Part shown: positions 10,849-25,800 of the stretch, in pieces
Layout: each line of letters begins with the position of its first letter
Numbering within the stretch: position 1 is the first letter of the stretch
DNA from: Valencia hispanica
Lineage: Eukaryota > Chordata > Actinopteri > Cyprinodontiformes > Valenciidae
Length of the DNA: 64,000 nt
Direction of reading: 5' to 3'
Assembly (NCBI GenBank): GCA_963556495.2
Contig: OY747713.1
Span: forward strand, 34,545,961-34,609,960
Notes under the pieces: model-generated
Databases searched by the model: none
The model's input: the letters and a program-made list of their open reading frames with translations, nothing else
Told to the model about the DNA's origin: nothing
Position numbers and translations under genes: made by a program

Positions 10849-13800
10849 GTAAGATCTCAGAAACTCTTTGATGGAGAGCAACACACTTAGGTGACATATG
10901 ATGCACATATTGTTTTCTATTACACAACAGATACTGACGTTGTCTGTTTGGAGGACAATATTTCAAGTTGCATTGCCTGATGATCTTTTTTAAACCTGTT
11001 CAAATAAGAAGCAGCAGTACTGCATGACTAAAGCCCAGTAGTCTGTTGTGTTTCTGTGCACTTCAATTAAACTCTTCCAATGTGTGTCAGAGTCGACACA
11101 ATGCTACGAAGCACCTTATCTCAGTTCCCATTATGCTGACAATTTCCTCCTCCTTTTTCTCTTTCTTTTGTATTTTTCATTATATATATCTCACTGAGTC
11201 CTGCAGACCTTCAAACTAAATACAGCAAATCAAAACATAGGAGCTCCCCAAAGTTTTTACAGAAATTTCCCACTTTTCTTCTCCTGTGGTGAGCTGAGTA
11301 TCTTATTACATTTGTTGACAGACCTTCATTATTGATAAGGCTGGGATTTCCTGGATGCTTCCTGTCTTCATAGTTGGCTCTATCACAATGCCTGGCATAT
11401 CAATTTGTCTTAGCATTTAAAACCCCCAAAAGCCATAATTGACTTTACGTGCAACAGCAGTTTGAAAGTATGAAGTTCCGTCAAAAATGTCTCGCACAGT
11501 TAAACTGCCTAAATGAGGCAACAGACAATTTTTTAGTTTGCCTATAAGTCAAGGTCTGCCTAATTTTTTCAAAACCAAATTTTCATAATACTGTGACATG
11601 TCATCTGTTTATCTGAAGGAGACACATTTGATTATGTCTCCTTGCAAGACATCTGGCCTTTGCAGTTCTGTTTAGCTCAGATTAGCGGCTTCACAATTAA
11701 GTTTACACAGCTAAGGTCATAAAATGTATTTGGTGCTTGTAGAGCATACAGACGGACAGGCTACCACTCTCCATGACTCTCTGTTCTTGATTTACAGAAT
11801 ATTGATGGGGCACACGAATCCCCTGGATGATTGTAAATGTTTGTGACAAAGTGTTGGTGTGCACCGGCAGTGGGCAGATATAACTTTATTACAGCATTTC
11901 TAAATGGGAGAAATGACCACAAGTAGAGCTACTGCACATCTAAAGAAGAATTTATATCTTGAAACATTTCTATTTTATGTTTTCCATTTCAGCAAGTGAA
12001 ACTCATTATATAGATTCATTACTTATATAGTGAAAGATTTCAAGTTTTTATTTCTTGCCATTTGATAATTATGGTTTACAGATTATTAAAGAAAAGTTGA
12101 GTGTCTCTGAAAATTAAAATGTCACATAAGATCAATAAAAAAATGAATATTTGACACAGAGTTCTTAAATGAGTCATAACCTAGTATTATCTTGGATACC
12201 CACGCTCTATTATAGTCTTTCAGGTCCTTCTAAAAAGAAAAGTTGAAAAAAAGTGAAAAAAATAAACAAAGAGCTCCTCTGACCCTTATTTCTGAAGGCA
12301 TTATTGTCTCGCGAGATCTGATGCGATACTTTGGCTGTCGTGGACGTTCATTGTAATAATGCAAATGAGGGGCACGTTGATTGGTGGCAGGAAGGAGGAG
12401 GGTTGACACCGCAGGTAACGCTTCACCCATATCTACCACTCCCGATAGCATACAATAGCCACATTAGCAGTTAGCTGCTGTTTGTTACACACAGCAGAGC
12501 AATAAAAACACAGCCTTACCGTTTCAATTGCAGGCAAGTCTCTGATTGTTGGAACTGACCCTTTTTCGAAACAGAGCTTCGATGCCAACTTCGTCTGATA
12601 TTGTCCCAAATTCGTAAAGGATTCCGGCGTAAAAAAAATAGAAAAAATATTTCCATGTTGATTCTGGCAGTCAACAACAGAGCAACTCACGTGCGCACTA
12701 CATTTCTGGTAGAAATGGTTTTAGCTGAAATAAAAGGCTGACACGAATATGTCTTCTTCATGCATCATTGCGTGAAGAAACTTTCTGCATCTTTCACGGT
12801 GGAGTTCGTACTTCGAATCGGTGATGTGTCGGTCGCGAACGAACCGGCTCTAATAGCTAACTCTTTGAAGTGAACGATTGGAGTCGGAGCGGTTTTTTTT
12901 GGTGGTTTTTTTCATTCCCCCCTGCTTGTTTTGGTACATTTGGTACACATCATTTTGCATTAATTTTGGTAATAAAAACACTTTAAGCAACAGAAAATCT
13001 GAGGAGCTTTATGGTGAGCCAAGCTAAAAGAACTGGCTCTCCAAAAAGAGCTGGAATTCCCATCACTAGAATGCAGCATAGGTAGGTCTGCGATGTCTAT
13101 ATATGGTATATCCTGCGCCGACTTGACGTCAAGTCGGCCAGAAATTAAAACCACGTATTTGAGTGCACGTGGGCTGGTTGACAAACCTAGGGGTAAACAA
13201 ACGCTTCACTTTTAAATATCGGCTTCCCGGGCAGTGTATAATCGTTAGGCAATCATAACATACCTTTTTTCTCATGGAAAAGTGAAAATTACAGGTCATG
13301 ACTCCTTTAAAAGTGTGTTCATCTCTATGCGCTCAATATCTGGTTGGGCCACCTTTTGCATGAACTACTGCATCATTGTGGTATTGCATGGATGTGATCA
13401 CACTGTGTCTCTGCTAAGGTGTAATGGAAGCCCAGGTTGTTCAGTTCTTCTGTGTTGCTGAGTTTGCTGTCTCTTATCTTCCTCTTGATAATATCTCACA
13501 GTTTCTTTATGGGGTTCAAGTCAGGGGAGTTTGCAGGCCAATCAAGCACAGTAACACCATGGCCATTATACCAGTTCTTGGTAACTTTGGTAGTATGGGC
13601 AGGTGCCGAGTCCTGCTGGAAAAGTAAACCAGCATATCCATGAATTTTGTCAGCAAAGGGAAGAATGCATGAAGTGCTCTAAAGTTTGATGTGGAAAATT
13701 CTAATTTTCTTTGACACAAAATTTATGTTTCTCATTATTTATAAGCCATAATCATCTAAATTACAAAACACAAAGTGGATCATAACATCGAAGTAGAAGA

Positions 13801-16800
13801 AAATACATTCTCGATGCATTCCTGAAACAAAGTCTTAGTTTTCCCACAAAACGTTTCAGGTCAAACAGTAAACATGTGGAAAATGTGCTTTCATCAAATG
13901 AAACGAAAATTAACCTTGCTAGCAGAGATGAAAAATATAGTTTCTCAATAAAAACAAACACTGTGCATCACACTGAACACACCATCCCAACAATAAAACA
14001 TGGTGGTATAAGCTTACAGCTGTGGAGATGCTTGTGTTCAGTATGGGAAAAAAAGTTGCTCGGAGTTGATAAAAAGATGGATAGAGCAAAATATAGGGCA
14101 ATATTGGAAGTAAACCTGAAACTGGTGTGGAGGTTCATCTCTCACTTGGATAGCAAACCTAGACATACAGCCAGACCTGCAAGGGAATGCATTAAATGAA
14201 AGCAGTTTCAAGTGATAGAGAGGTCCAGTCAAAGTCCTGACCTAAATCTAATCGAGAGTCTAGAAGTATAACTTGATGTCCATAGATAACATTCATGCAA
14301 CCTGACTGAGCTTGAGCTAGTTTGTTTTTTATTTGTAAATATTTTAAAAGTAATGTATCACTTTTCATCCTCTTCACAGTTATACACCACATTGTGTTGG
14401 TCCATCACATAAGATTTCACAAAGACACATTCAGGTTAGTTAAGATGACAAAATGTAGAAAATCTTAACTCTTATGAATACTTTGCAAGGCATTGTTGTT
14501 TAAATTTTACAATCAACCAAACAAAACAAAATCCATAAAATGAAATGTCTGCAAGCCAAAATGAAATGTTGATCCAAAAGAGAGTTCTGTGTAACATTCA
14601 CCTTCCAGTCGTTGATTTTCATTTGCATACATGAAAGTGATTGTAATGTGAGAAGGTTTTATTAGTAAAAAAATAAAAAATTAAAAACTGTGTCAAATCT
14701 TCCTTCCACTTTACTTCATGATCTATTTTGGGTTGGTCTACATTATAAAATCCCTCCAAAAATGCATTGAAATTTGTCATTACAATATGAGAAAAGGTTT
14801 AATGTGTAAGGCGTATAAATACAGTACTTCACAAGTTATTGTGCTGTTTTGCTCACACCAACTCTGATGCTAAGCTTAAAGCTTTAGCTTTCAGAAACAA
14901 AAATACCCTCAGGCCAAATACTTGCTTGCAGTAGGAAAATCTTCATGCCAGAATAATAAATAATATATGGCAATTGTCTTGGACATACCATGGCCACATC
15001 TCACTTAGCTTTTTTCTTGTTTTAAGTCTTATTATTTTACCTGTTTTCCTGACAGCTGAACATTAACGTTTTGGCAAGCACAAACAACTTTAAAAATATG
15101 CAGTTTGAAGAGCATTGTGCCTAAAAAAATAGTACATTTAATAAATATTTAAGAACATGAACAACTATGAAGAAAATACGATAAAAAGGAGAAAAGGTTT
15201 AAATCCCGCTCACATCCAGAGAATAAGCCCTGCAGACACATGATGCTCTGCACCCAACTTCTTCCACATAACATCTGGAATGAACACAAAGATTCAAGCC
15301 TATCAGCAAGTTACCCCCACCAGGCCAACGATCCCAATGAAGGTGGGATTTCCACATAAACATTGCATGACCCCTAAGAGACTCTTTTAGTTATGCACGA
15401 GAGTATTCTGACTTTTGACCCCAGACGGCAAAGCCTTTTCAACACCTCGTGAGGCTCATTAAGATTATCTGCAAGAGGGACTGGAAAGAACTGGATAAAA
15501 TAAATGTGAAAGGGCTTCATCTATACAGTATGTGTGTGTATGTGGGTGGGTGGGTGTCTCCATGAAACTTTGCTTGGTCTCACTCAAAGCTCACCAAGGG
15601 ACCACTACGACCCTCTCTGTAAGCATTCTACCCAAGCCTATTGAAAGGAAACATTCCCCCACACATGCAAAATTAGGAGCGCTCACACTAATCCACAATG
15701 TTCTGCAGAGAAATCTCTGTATTAAAACTGTTTTAATGCTCCAGATTCTTTCTCCTGTATTTCCAAGAAAAGACCCATGTTCATTTTCTTTAGGACTAAA
15801 CCCCAATACACCACCCCCTTGTCTCGTTCCCTTGGCCTTCTACTGCCCTCAGGGGTAGAAATGGAATGTGAGTCTGTGTTTGTTAGTGTTTTTAAGAGGC
15901 TGTGAGGATTATGCTATTTTAGAAATTCTCCAATTAGATCAAAGTGTCTTGAATAGAATTTGCCATGTGGGTATTTTACTGCTAGCATTAAAGTTTGTCA
16001 CCCACTGACACTGCAAAATAAAAAAACACAGTCAAAACCTGCCCTTAAATTCTAATTACAATCATTTGATAATTGTGCATAAAACAAATTCCATTATCTT
16101 CGGAATTAGTATACATTTTGTTGAATACATGTAATGTGGTCAGGGCTTTTTATTAACTTCTCTAATAAAGAAACCAAATCCAAAGATTAAAAGTATTTTT
16201 ACTTTAGTCATTTGAAGGCAGTTTTCTTACCAACAGTGGTTTCATTATAAAAACAAGTTTGAATTTGAATTCATTTCATTTTATTTATAATATTATGTAC
16301 AATTCACAACACACCACCTCAAGGCACTTTACAAGAAAAGTCATTTCATTTTCATTTTACAGTGGAGAGGAAAAACTCCCCTTTAACAGGAAGAAATCTC
16401 CAGCAGAACCTGGCTCAGAATGAATGGCCATATGCCACGACTGACAGGGGCTTCGAGTAGACAGAGCAGAAACACAAAATGAACACAAAATGAACAAAAG
16501 AACTGATGTAATAGTATGTAAAAGTTGATAACCGGCTAGCTGATGCCCCCCTACAAAAAGGCATCACAGCCAAACAGAGTGCAAGACCAGATGTAGCTTC
16601 TATGGAGAGAGAAACATTGTGCAAAAATAAAGTTAAAGGTATAGCGGAAGATCTTACCGAATTTTAGAAAAGACCCGCCCTCTCCAATTTTTTCAAAAAT
16701 GCACATACGCAACACTATCTGCTTACGAGAGGGAACGCCGTGTGCACGAGAGAGCATGCACGAGCCTAGTTCTCCTCGTGCACGTCGTTTCCACTATGTC

Positions 16801-19800
16801 AGACCGTAATATACAGTCTGTGTGTCAGACTCACCACCAGTAAGTGAAAATCTGTTTACGACAAGCATCTCTATAGCTAACTTTAGCATGCTACAGGCCA
16901 ATAAACAAGCTATCGTCTAGCATCAAACTCATCACACATAATACACCTGAAAGTGCGCATGCGCAGAAAGCGAAAACTACCTTGGGACGAGCACGTACGA
17001 CGGCCTTACGTAAACATATCATTAGAATGATTGACACTTAGGTGGACCAATAGTATAGGCTACCCACCCGGAAAAAGAAAATCATCTGCTATACCTTCAA
17101 CAGTAGAAATAACTGCAAATAATACAATTGGAGCGTAGTAGTTGAGAAAAGTAGTAGAGTGAAGAAAAGTGGTTAGTCTGTTTTCCAACAGTCTAAGCTT
17201 ATAGCAGCATAACTACAGAGATAGCTCAGGATGACCTAAGCCACTCTAACTATAAGCTTTATTAAAAAGGAAAATTTTAAGCCGAGTCTTAAAAGTAGAC
17301 AGGTTGTCTGCCTCAACTAGGAGATCTGCCTACCATTCTGCTTAGAAATCCTGGGAACCACAAGTAAACCTGCAGTCTGAGTTCTCTGTTACCCCTGCTG
17401 TCCACCAGACATGTAAGCGGCACGTAACGTCTGCAGCTGAAAGTTGCCATTTGGGACCGTTTCCACCTGTCGCGAAGCAGTGCAAATTCGACGCGTTTCA
17501 GAGGCGTTGTGTCATGGCCCTCTACTAAATTTACATGGCAGGTGTATTTTTTATGACCTATGCTTTTAAAACGCGTCAATCTCAGCGGTTTAGAATGGGC
17601 CTGACAGGAAATCAGGCACAGAAGCAATGTAATATAGCTGGACATTTAAAAAAAAGAAGACACGTGCATATTTTCTTCTGCTTAACTACGAAAAAAACTA
17701 AACAAAACATCACCTGTGACACCAGGGTTGAAGTCACTCGGTCTGTGGGTCTAATTTGTTCTTTTTTGTCATAGATGACTAGAATTGAATCCTTGAAGTG
17801 AAGAATCACCCAGTTTATCTGGTGTATACCATTCTTGATCCTCTCGTGTTCTTCCTTTATTTCCTGCCACTTAGTGCAATTTTTAAAAAGCATTCCATGC
17901 CATTCCATCTATATGCCGATGACTGTCAAAGGTATAAAACCTGACGGTCCTGTTCAGCCTCTCCTTGATTGTTTGCGTGTCATCAGGGGATGGATGGCAG
18001 AGAATGTTCCTCATTTTAATGAAAAACAGACTGAAGGGAGTCTTCCATTCAGACTTTCTCTTTTGCCCGGCTTAAAAAATGTAGAGAAATTTGCTCCACA
18101 AGATTAGTCTAATTACTTTTAAGTTGGCTTGAGGTGGACTGGAGAGGTGTTTGGGGTGTACCCTACCTCTTGCCTCTTGGGTTTTAGGATGATCTCCAGT
18201 CCCCCCTCCCACGACCCTGATTGTGATTAACCAGATACAAAAAATAGATAGACTGAAAAGATAATAACAAAGTTATAAGAAAAAATATGTTGGCTGAAAA
18301 TACATTAATCAAATGCCAGCTACAATAACTCACCCACTGCCAATGATTGGGGGGAGGGGCTTTAGTTGGGCATAGGAAAACCTTATGAGAATGAGCATGC
18401 ACTTTTTGATAAAAGATAATGATTAGGTTGCCAACCCTAGGTAGAAATACTGAAAATCAATTCATTAAATCAGCATTTTTTTAGTTGTGTTATTCACTAT
18501 TATATTCATCTTAATGGGCCTTCATCAATCACTGTCATACATTATAAAATCCAGCAGATATGTTTCTGTCTTTTTGTAATTATAAGCGACAGAAAGTGCA
18601 GCTGTTGGCTCAGTAATTAAGATATCTCATGATCCAACTGCTAAGATTTTCTCAGCGCTGATCCCTTCTCTGACCCTGTTAGACATAGTAAAAATGAATT
18701 ACATTACATCCCAAAAGTGCTTTATCTGGCCACATAGTGCAGCCTGTGACATAGCTTCAATTAGTGCAATTGGCAAAGGGTGAGGATGAAGCCTATCAAG
18801 ACCTCCGGATTGAGTTCCAGCACAAAGGCTGTACTGCAGAGACTTGGACGAGCAGCTGATAGCAGCTTGAATTTGTAAGTCTGATTACAATGTAGGGATT
18901 TTTTTCCAGTGGAGATGGCTTTAATCCGCTAAGTAATCTCTTTCGATCCTTTGTTGTGGACAGATTTTTTTCTCACTGAAATCTAAGTTGTCCTAAACTA
19001 GTGTAATGTAAGATATGATTACAGGGCAAGAGCAAAAGGGAGACTTTTAAATTGGGTAAAAGTTTGAAAAGAATCTAATTGAGAAAGAGATAAATCAGCA
19101 TTTGTCAAAAGGTTAAATGGGAGATATCTGTATTTTCCTGCACCAGCTTTTCTTTTCTATTATATAAAATACACATAAATTTTTTTTATTCTCACATTTT
19201 ATTATAACCCTGTATCTCAAGGTTATATTTTCCTATGTTTAAAATACCAGCAAACAAATAATTTATAATAATTGATTTGAATTCTAATTTAATTTTGTGG
19301 ACAGCAACTCATTAGCTGGATGATATTGAGAGTGTTATCCTACAAAACCTAATTTTCCAGTGTGCAGTTGGATGAGTAAAGTATGATCTCTTTTCACACA
19401 CACAATTTAATCACTTACTGCTAGAAAACTGGAGTTTGACCTACAATTTTATGTTGAGAATGCTGACCACATTATTTAGACATTGTATTTACTTGAGCTA
19501 GATAAAGCTCCATTAGATTTGTTTTACTTTTTGTCTAGTTTGAAACATTATGAGAAATTTTGTTTTTATCTTAATTTCTCTCTCTCTGAAACTGTGATTG
19601 ATTGTTGAAACTGGGGCAGAATCCCTGTGGTCCTGAGTAAGAATATTCTTACCAAACTCCTAGCAATATATAACTATTCTTTTATTGAACATACAATATA
19701 TTCCACTTTTTATTTAGATGAGGGTCACAAAACAAGCAAATGGATTAAGAGACTGTCCTTCCAAACATGGTGCTTTCAGGGGTGACGAGCAGTTACGGTA

Positions 19801-22800
19801 GTTTTCTGAAACACATTGCTTTTTACATGTACGCCAAAAAGTAACATGTTGCTCTCATTTGACCAGACCATCTTCCTCCACATATTTACTGTGCCCCCTA
19901 TATGGCTTATCTAAAATGTTATGACTTTTTTTTCTACAACAAGTTTATACTTGCTATTCTTCAACAAAGGCAATATTTGTAGAATGCATGACCAACAGTT
20001 AAGCAATCAAAAGACCCTTCCAACTGACATGTGGATATTTGCAGCTCCTACAGAGGTATGATCAGCATCTTGGCTGCGTTTTTGATTTGTGACCTCGATT
20101 TCATTTAACTTAATGTTCATCTCTTAATAGATTTGCAGTTGGGAAAACTTCTCCACAACTTTATCCCTGACTTGTCCAGTGCGTTCTTTGGTCTTCATTT
20201 TGCTGTTTGTTAAATAATCTTCTGTGGCAAACCTCCAAGTCTTCTGAATATCTATACTGAGGTTCTTGGTTGTAATTGATCAAAATGTAAAAATATTCAA
20301 GAACTACAAATACATTGCATTGTATTGTAAAGTAAAGAACTTGTTAGCTTCCTAAAGACCCCATTTTTTTTCAATTCAACCACAATAAGGTGTCATGGAA
20401 CATAATATATGTCTGAATATTGTTGTGTTTTTGTTTTTATAGCTTGAAAACTTCATCCAGGAGAATGTACGCTCTGGTGTGGAGGAAATAAAGAGGTCAA
20501 CAGTGCACACTCAGACAGCCGCCATGCTGGAGATGGGAACCAACCTCCTCAGCCAATCGGCAGAGCAGACTCGCAAACTGACAGATGTTGAGACCCAGGT
20601 GAGTGAGTTAGGAAGACGTGACGGAAGGTAACCTGCGTTACTTGTTTGTAGCCAAATTAAATGAAAAACAGCATGGGTCACACTGGAAGAAAAACAAGTT
20701 ATATATTTTCGAAAGCACTTTTGATCCAATTAAATGGAGATCAGATGTAACGTGCTGGGAAGCCATGCCCAAAAGTGGCGACAGCCACTTTAAAACAGCC
20801 TGTATTTCGTTCCACAGACTCTGATTGACACAATGAGCTGCAAGTAATGACTGACAATAAGCCAATTAAAACAAAAACCTCAGTAGCACAACACAGATGT
20901 GACTTCAATCATGGCATGATTGTTATTACAGATTGGGATGTTTTGCCTCTCCTTTTCTCTTATCATAGTTGATATAAAACTGCAACCTGTACAAATATTC
21001 AAACTGCTTTGTTCCACTCTACGTTTCATCTGCAACTTCAAAACATGACGAGATCAGTGTTACTCAAGTTTTGACTACAAGATCAGAAGAAACAAATTAT
21101 AGGATTTATGATGCAATGAGTAAGGCTGTTTATCCCCAAGGGTCTTTTTTAAGGAATTCACTGCTCCCTTACTTTATTCCTTTATCTTTGTGAAATATGA
21201 CAGGCTTATGTTTTTACTTTGTCAATCTATAGGTGTTAAACCAGACAAGTCGCCTGGAGATCCAGCTGCTTGAGTACTCGCTCTTTACGAACCGTCTGGA
21301 GAAACACATTCTCCTACAGACTCAAGAAATCTCACGCCTCAGTGATAAAAACAGGTGAGCAAAAAGACAACAGACAGTGTTCGGATATAGTCTATGTGAG
21401 TATGGGTCTATGTGAGTACAGGCATCTTTTTTCTAGACTAATAACATTAGCTTAAATGCTTGTAGACTGCTTTGGATAAAAGTTAATTACAAGGTCAGTT
21501 TAGGAGAATACCAGGTCATGCAGTGCTTTTATTGCTGTGGCTACTTAACCTCTTCACTTCCCTGAAAACACCTGTTTAGTCAAACCTGGTATTTCTTTCA
21601 TGCACTCTTTGACCTTAGTTGACAATTGTGCCATTTCCAGCCCTTTTCTTTCAAAGAGCTGATGAAATACAATTCCAACCTAGGTTTCAAAACAGTAGCA
21701 TACCAGTATAACAACTTTGCCTTGAATAAGCAAAGCAGAAATATTACTGGGGAACTACCAACACCTTAAGGTGTTATGACAAGAACCTGAGAAAAAAAAT
21801 TTATTGGATGGACTGTTTCCTACTTATCCCCACTATCTTTAATTTCTTATGCATTGTAAAGTTGATCAAATAGCTAATCACTAAATAATGTGTTTGGGGG
21901 ACATGTGTATAGATTGGTGATATTTTAGATGGTTTATAATGTGTATTTTTGTCGTATGGTATCTGTATAAAAACCTCAGCTTGTACAGTTGGTGCAGTAA
22001 ATTTAATAAATATCCACTGCAAACAAATGGAAAATTGGTACTGGTGTTACACCGTTCACAAGCCACTATTTCAATGGCAAATGAAGATATGCTGCCAGAC
22101 CACAACCAAGCTTTTGTTTTTTTTAAAGAAATTTGGTTGTATAAACACTACAACTTAGATATAAAATACATACCACATATATGCTTAGCTTCTACAAAAT
22201 ACAAATGCAATGGAAATACTGCTGCTATACACCAGTAAAAACATTACTAAATATCATGTAGAAATTACTTTCCTAGTCTGAAAAACTGATGATCCCAGAA
22301 ATCAGAATACCCAAACCAATACTATTGCCTGCTATCTAGCACACAGCTCCAACTTTTCTGACTGCCAGTTGTAAGGGTTTCCTTTTACTTTTCTGCCTCC
22401 AGCCAACAATATTTCCAGTTCCAAACCAAAGTCCTGAACCCAGATGAGTTATTTAAAATCACTTAAATGTTCACAGCATCCACTGAGGCTAGTTTGTCAT
22501 GGGAAGCTAGTTTGTCACCCTAAAAGGGGGCAAAGCTCTGGACAGAAAACTCCCCAGGATCAAATCCCTTAAAAAGCTAAAAGTGGCAGTTCTTTTTATT
22601 TAACTGTTTGTCTAAATTACCATCCTTGCATATGGTCATGATTCCGACCGAAAGAACACAATCCCGGATACAAGAAACAAAAGTGAGCTTCATCGGTAGG
22701 GTAGCTATCCTAAGCCTTTGGAACATGGTGATTAACTCAGTCATCCGGAAAATCTTGCTGTGAATGTGGTTTGGGCATCTGATTAAGCTTGTCTCCTATG

Positions 22801-25800
22801 TCCCTTTTCCACTAGGGTCGGTTCGGGTCATCCCAGAACAGATCGCGTCAGCACGGCCCAAAACGGGCTGTTCGCTAAACATTGCACAATCATTTAATAA
22901 AACATTTTCACACTGTGAAAGACTGGAGACTGTCGGAACCCACAAAACTCAGTATGTAAAAATATATTCAAAAGGCAGGATAATTTTTGGAAGGGCAGTC
23001 TCTAAATACAAATGTGTACCTGTGCATTGAGAGTGGAATATGACGGAGAAACAACAATGGAGGACGTCGAGGAATTTTTGTACGTTGTACTCGGATTGTG
23101 GCTCTTTTTAAAGAAGAAAGTCTGTGCATGCACACCACCAGGCCAATCAGTGGCTACCACTACGTAGGTAGGCATGTGACTGCCATCACTTTACTGGACC
23201 AATTATTCCATAGGTGGGCGTGTTGGGTCGCTTCGGCTCGCTTCAAACCAAGGCAGAGGTAGTTCAAAAAAAGGGGTCGGCTCGGTCCCAACAAAGGTAA
23301 TGGAAACGCGCCAAATCGGGGCTGAGTCTACCGGTTCCAGACCGAACCAACTCTAGTGGAAAAGGGGCACTAGACACCTCGCTTTGGAAGCCACAGGTTA
23401 AAGACTGTGGAACAGATGCAGAATTTATGATACATTTCTCATTTGGATGGGGAACACCCTTCAATCCGCCAGAATGAGTTGCAGGGTGTTGCCAGGAAGA
23501 GGAATATCTGGATTGCCCTCAGGTAATAAACACAATGGCTGTCTGGAAAATATCACGCTACACTATGTTTATATTTTGTCTCCACTGTTGATGGTTCAGT
23601 CTCCTCAGAATGCTAAGGGCTTAAAGTGCTCAACACTACAAGGGTCAGACTTTTTTTTATTAATGCAGCAAATAATTGTTTAAATACTTTTGGGGGCAGT
23701 CACACAGATCTTGTATAGAGTAAAGTACAAATGAAAAAAAAATACAAAAAAGCAACAGGGCAAAAAGTTACTAACACCATGTTGAAACAGTAGACTACTG
23801 TAAATGTTTAACCCTTCTTCCAAACACACACTCAACTAGGCAATAGGAGCATAACAAACTACAGGATTATGATTATTTATACAATTTGTAATGTTTTTTA
23901 ATGTTTGAACTCAAATTAAGAGCCATTTTAGATATGTGGCAATAAAATAAAAAGCAGCTTGAGCAAGACTGTTGTTATTGCTTCAATAAGAAGATCATGT
24001 ACAAACCATGCCTTGCAACCTGTTCTATCTGTGTTCTTGTGTGGCCTCACAGGGATAGGCACACTTCTCGAGCAGTCGTAAACACCAGCCGTAAACACCC
24101 TTCATGAAACAGGCACTGATGGAAATATACTGTAAAATCATAATGAAACACCTCAACAATTCTTAAAAGTAGGGCACTAACTTGCAAATCTGTTTAGATC
24201 TATAAACGTGTGTATGTGTGATTAAATGTGCAGTGCTTGTTAGTCAGAGGTTTCCAACACATCTCTCTAGGAATAGGGGGTCATTTGGGTTGTGGACAGT
24301 GTGAAAGGGTGCAAAATTTTTCACTCTTTGTATTTGTATGTTTATCATTCCATCCATCTGTTCCATGTGGCTGAGGGGATCACAGTACCCTGGGATCAGC
24401 ACCTGTTACACAATCCCTTTTCCATAACTTTCCTGTGCGCTTTTATTCCCTGTCCTTTGGCGCAAGTGACATGGCACTGATGTCTAAACAAATTAATACA
24501 TCTTTGGGAAATTAGTGGCAGAAGTGGCTCTGGAATAAAGAAGAAAATAGGAGCAGCCATAATTGTTGAAAGCTACCACTGCTGGGGCTTCAGGGCACAG
24601 TTGAAGTTTCTGAACTGGTGCCAAACTAAAAATGGGCACAGAAACATGTTTGTTTTCTTAGGCCTTACATATGAAATAGCATTGGCAGGAAGCACATCCC
24701 ACTACAGGGGGGTGGAGAGCGGGCTGCTGGCAATGAATACTTTGCATATTAAAATAACAAGAACAAATAGCAGAATATCATAAGCAGAAAATTCTAATAG
24801 CTCAGGATGCAATCCACTCCAAAATGGACATATTTATACTGTCAACTCTCCTAACTGTTAAAACATGCTGCTCTGGTTTTATGCCATACTCTGCATACTA
24901 ACTGATCCTCAAACTTGAATGCACACAGCGGTGAACAATTTTTGAGCTTACCTCTTTAATTGAGTATTTCCCCACAAAGCAAATATAAGTTTGAAGCGAT
25001 GTAAAAATTGATTTGGATCGATCCACCACCACCACCACATACTGAGCAGCCGGCTAAAGTGGAAGACTGTGGATCTATGTGGAGTGTATGTAGTCATTGT
25101 GTGTGTGTGGGGAGCATTGACGTAGCTTGTTCATTCTGGGTGGTTGGATTGTTTCAATAAATAACCATTCCAGAGTCATTAGTCAAAGCCATAAAGATCA
25201 AACTGCAGGGATTTATGGTCTTCATTTAGCAAGGGTGAGCCACTCCTGCAGACACAAAAATACACACGCGCACACACACACACACACACATAGATACTGT
25301 CAGGTTGGTACCGGCAGGCCATGATTGAGCATTTTAGCATGCTGGGCCATCTGTGAACACTGCTGTGGTACAGGTGTTTATATGATGTTATCCCAGTGAG
25401 ACGGTTGTGCTTATGTCCATTAGTCATCCTCATGTAAATGTGTACATTTCTGCAATATCTGCTTTGAAAGGTAAATGAAAAATTGACTGAATATCCACCT
25501 GCACAGATTTTTATTATTCATTGCAATTTGCATTTTATGTGGACATTTTGCAAAATGGACCTATTTCTTCTTATTCAGCTTTCTAGAACAAAGGCTTTTA
25601 GCGCTGGAGGCACGGTATGGGAAGGAGCTACAGGACTTGCAGGGTGAAAAGCAGCAGCTTCAAGATGTTCTGGAGAGGCAGAGTCGCCTGGTCAGTCAGC
25701 TCCAGGGTGAACTTGGAGGCTCAACGATTAACAGCACTGCACTGCAGAGACAGCAGGCAAGCCTGACAGACACTGTTGAGCAGCTACTGACAAAAGTCAG

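Larger units (their letters stand above)
12162..13313. mobile_element. Degraded DNA transposon (about 1.15 kb) with inverted ends
   Basis: Left end 12162-12182 and right end 13293-13313 are inverted copies (about 17 of 21 identical; core GAGTCATRACCT). Inside are TCTCGCGAGA at 12307-12316, a 22-bp palindrome at 13117-13138 and, on the minus strand, a short open frame (12433-12690) starting [13 protein letters not shown], which vaguely recalls a THAP-type zinc-binding start. An hAT-like segment interrupts it at about 12825-13070. The superfamily is not established; an IS4EU/ISL2EU-type element is a guess. Confidence 0.5.

Noticed and set aside
12433..12690. 85-codon minus-strand frame starting [13 protein letters not shown], possible THAP domain
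   Set aside because: Only the first dozen residues recall a THAP start; no later THAP signature residues seen, and it sits inside a degraded transposon, so it is not called as a gene.
23218..23290. Possible snRNA or tRNA-like sequence (GTCGCTTCGGCTCGCTTC)
   Set aside because: Part of the MITE subterminal repeats; no tRNA arms or snRNA promoter elements.
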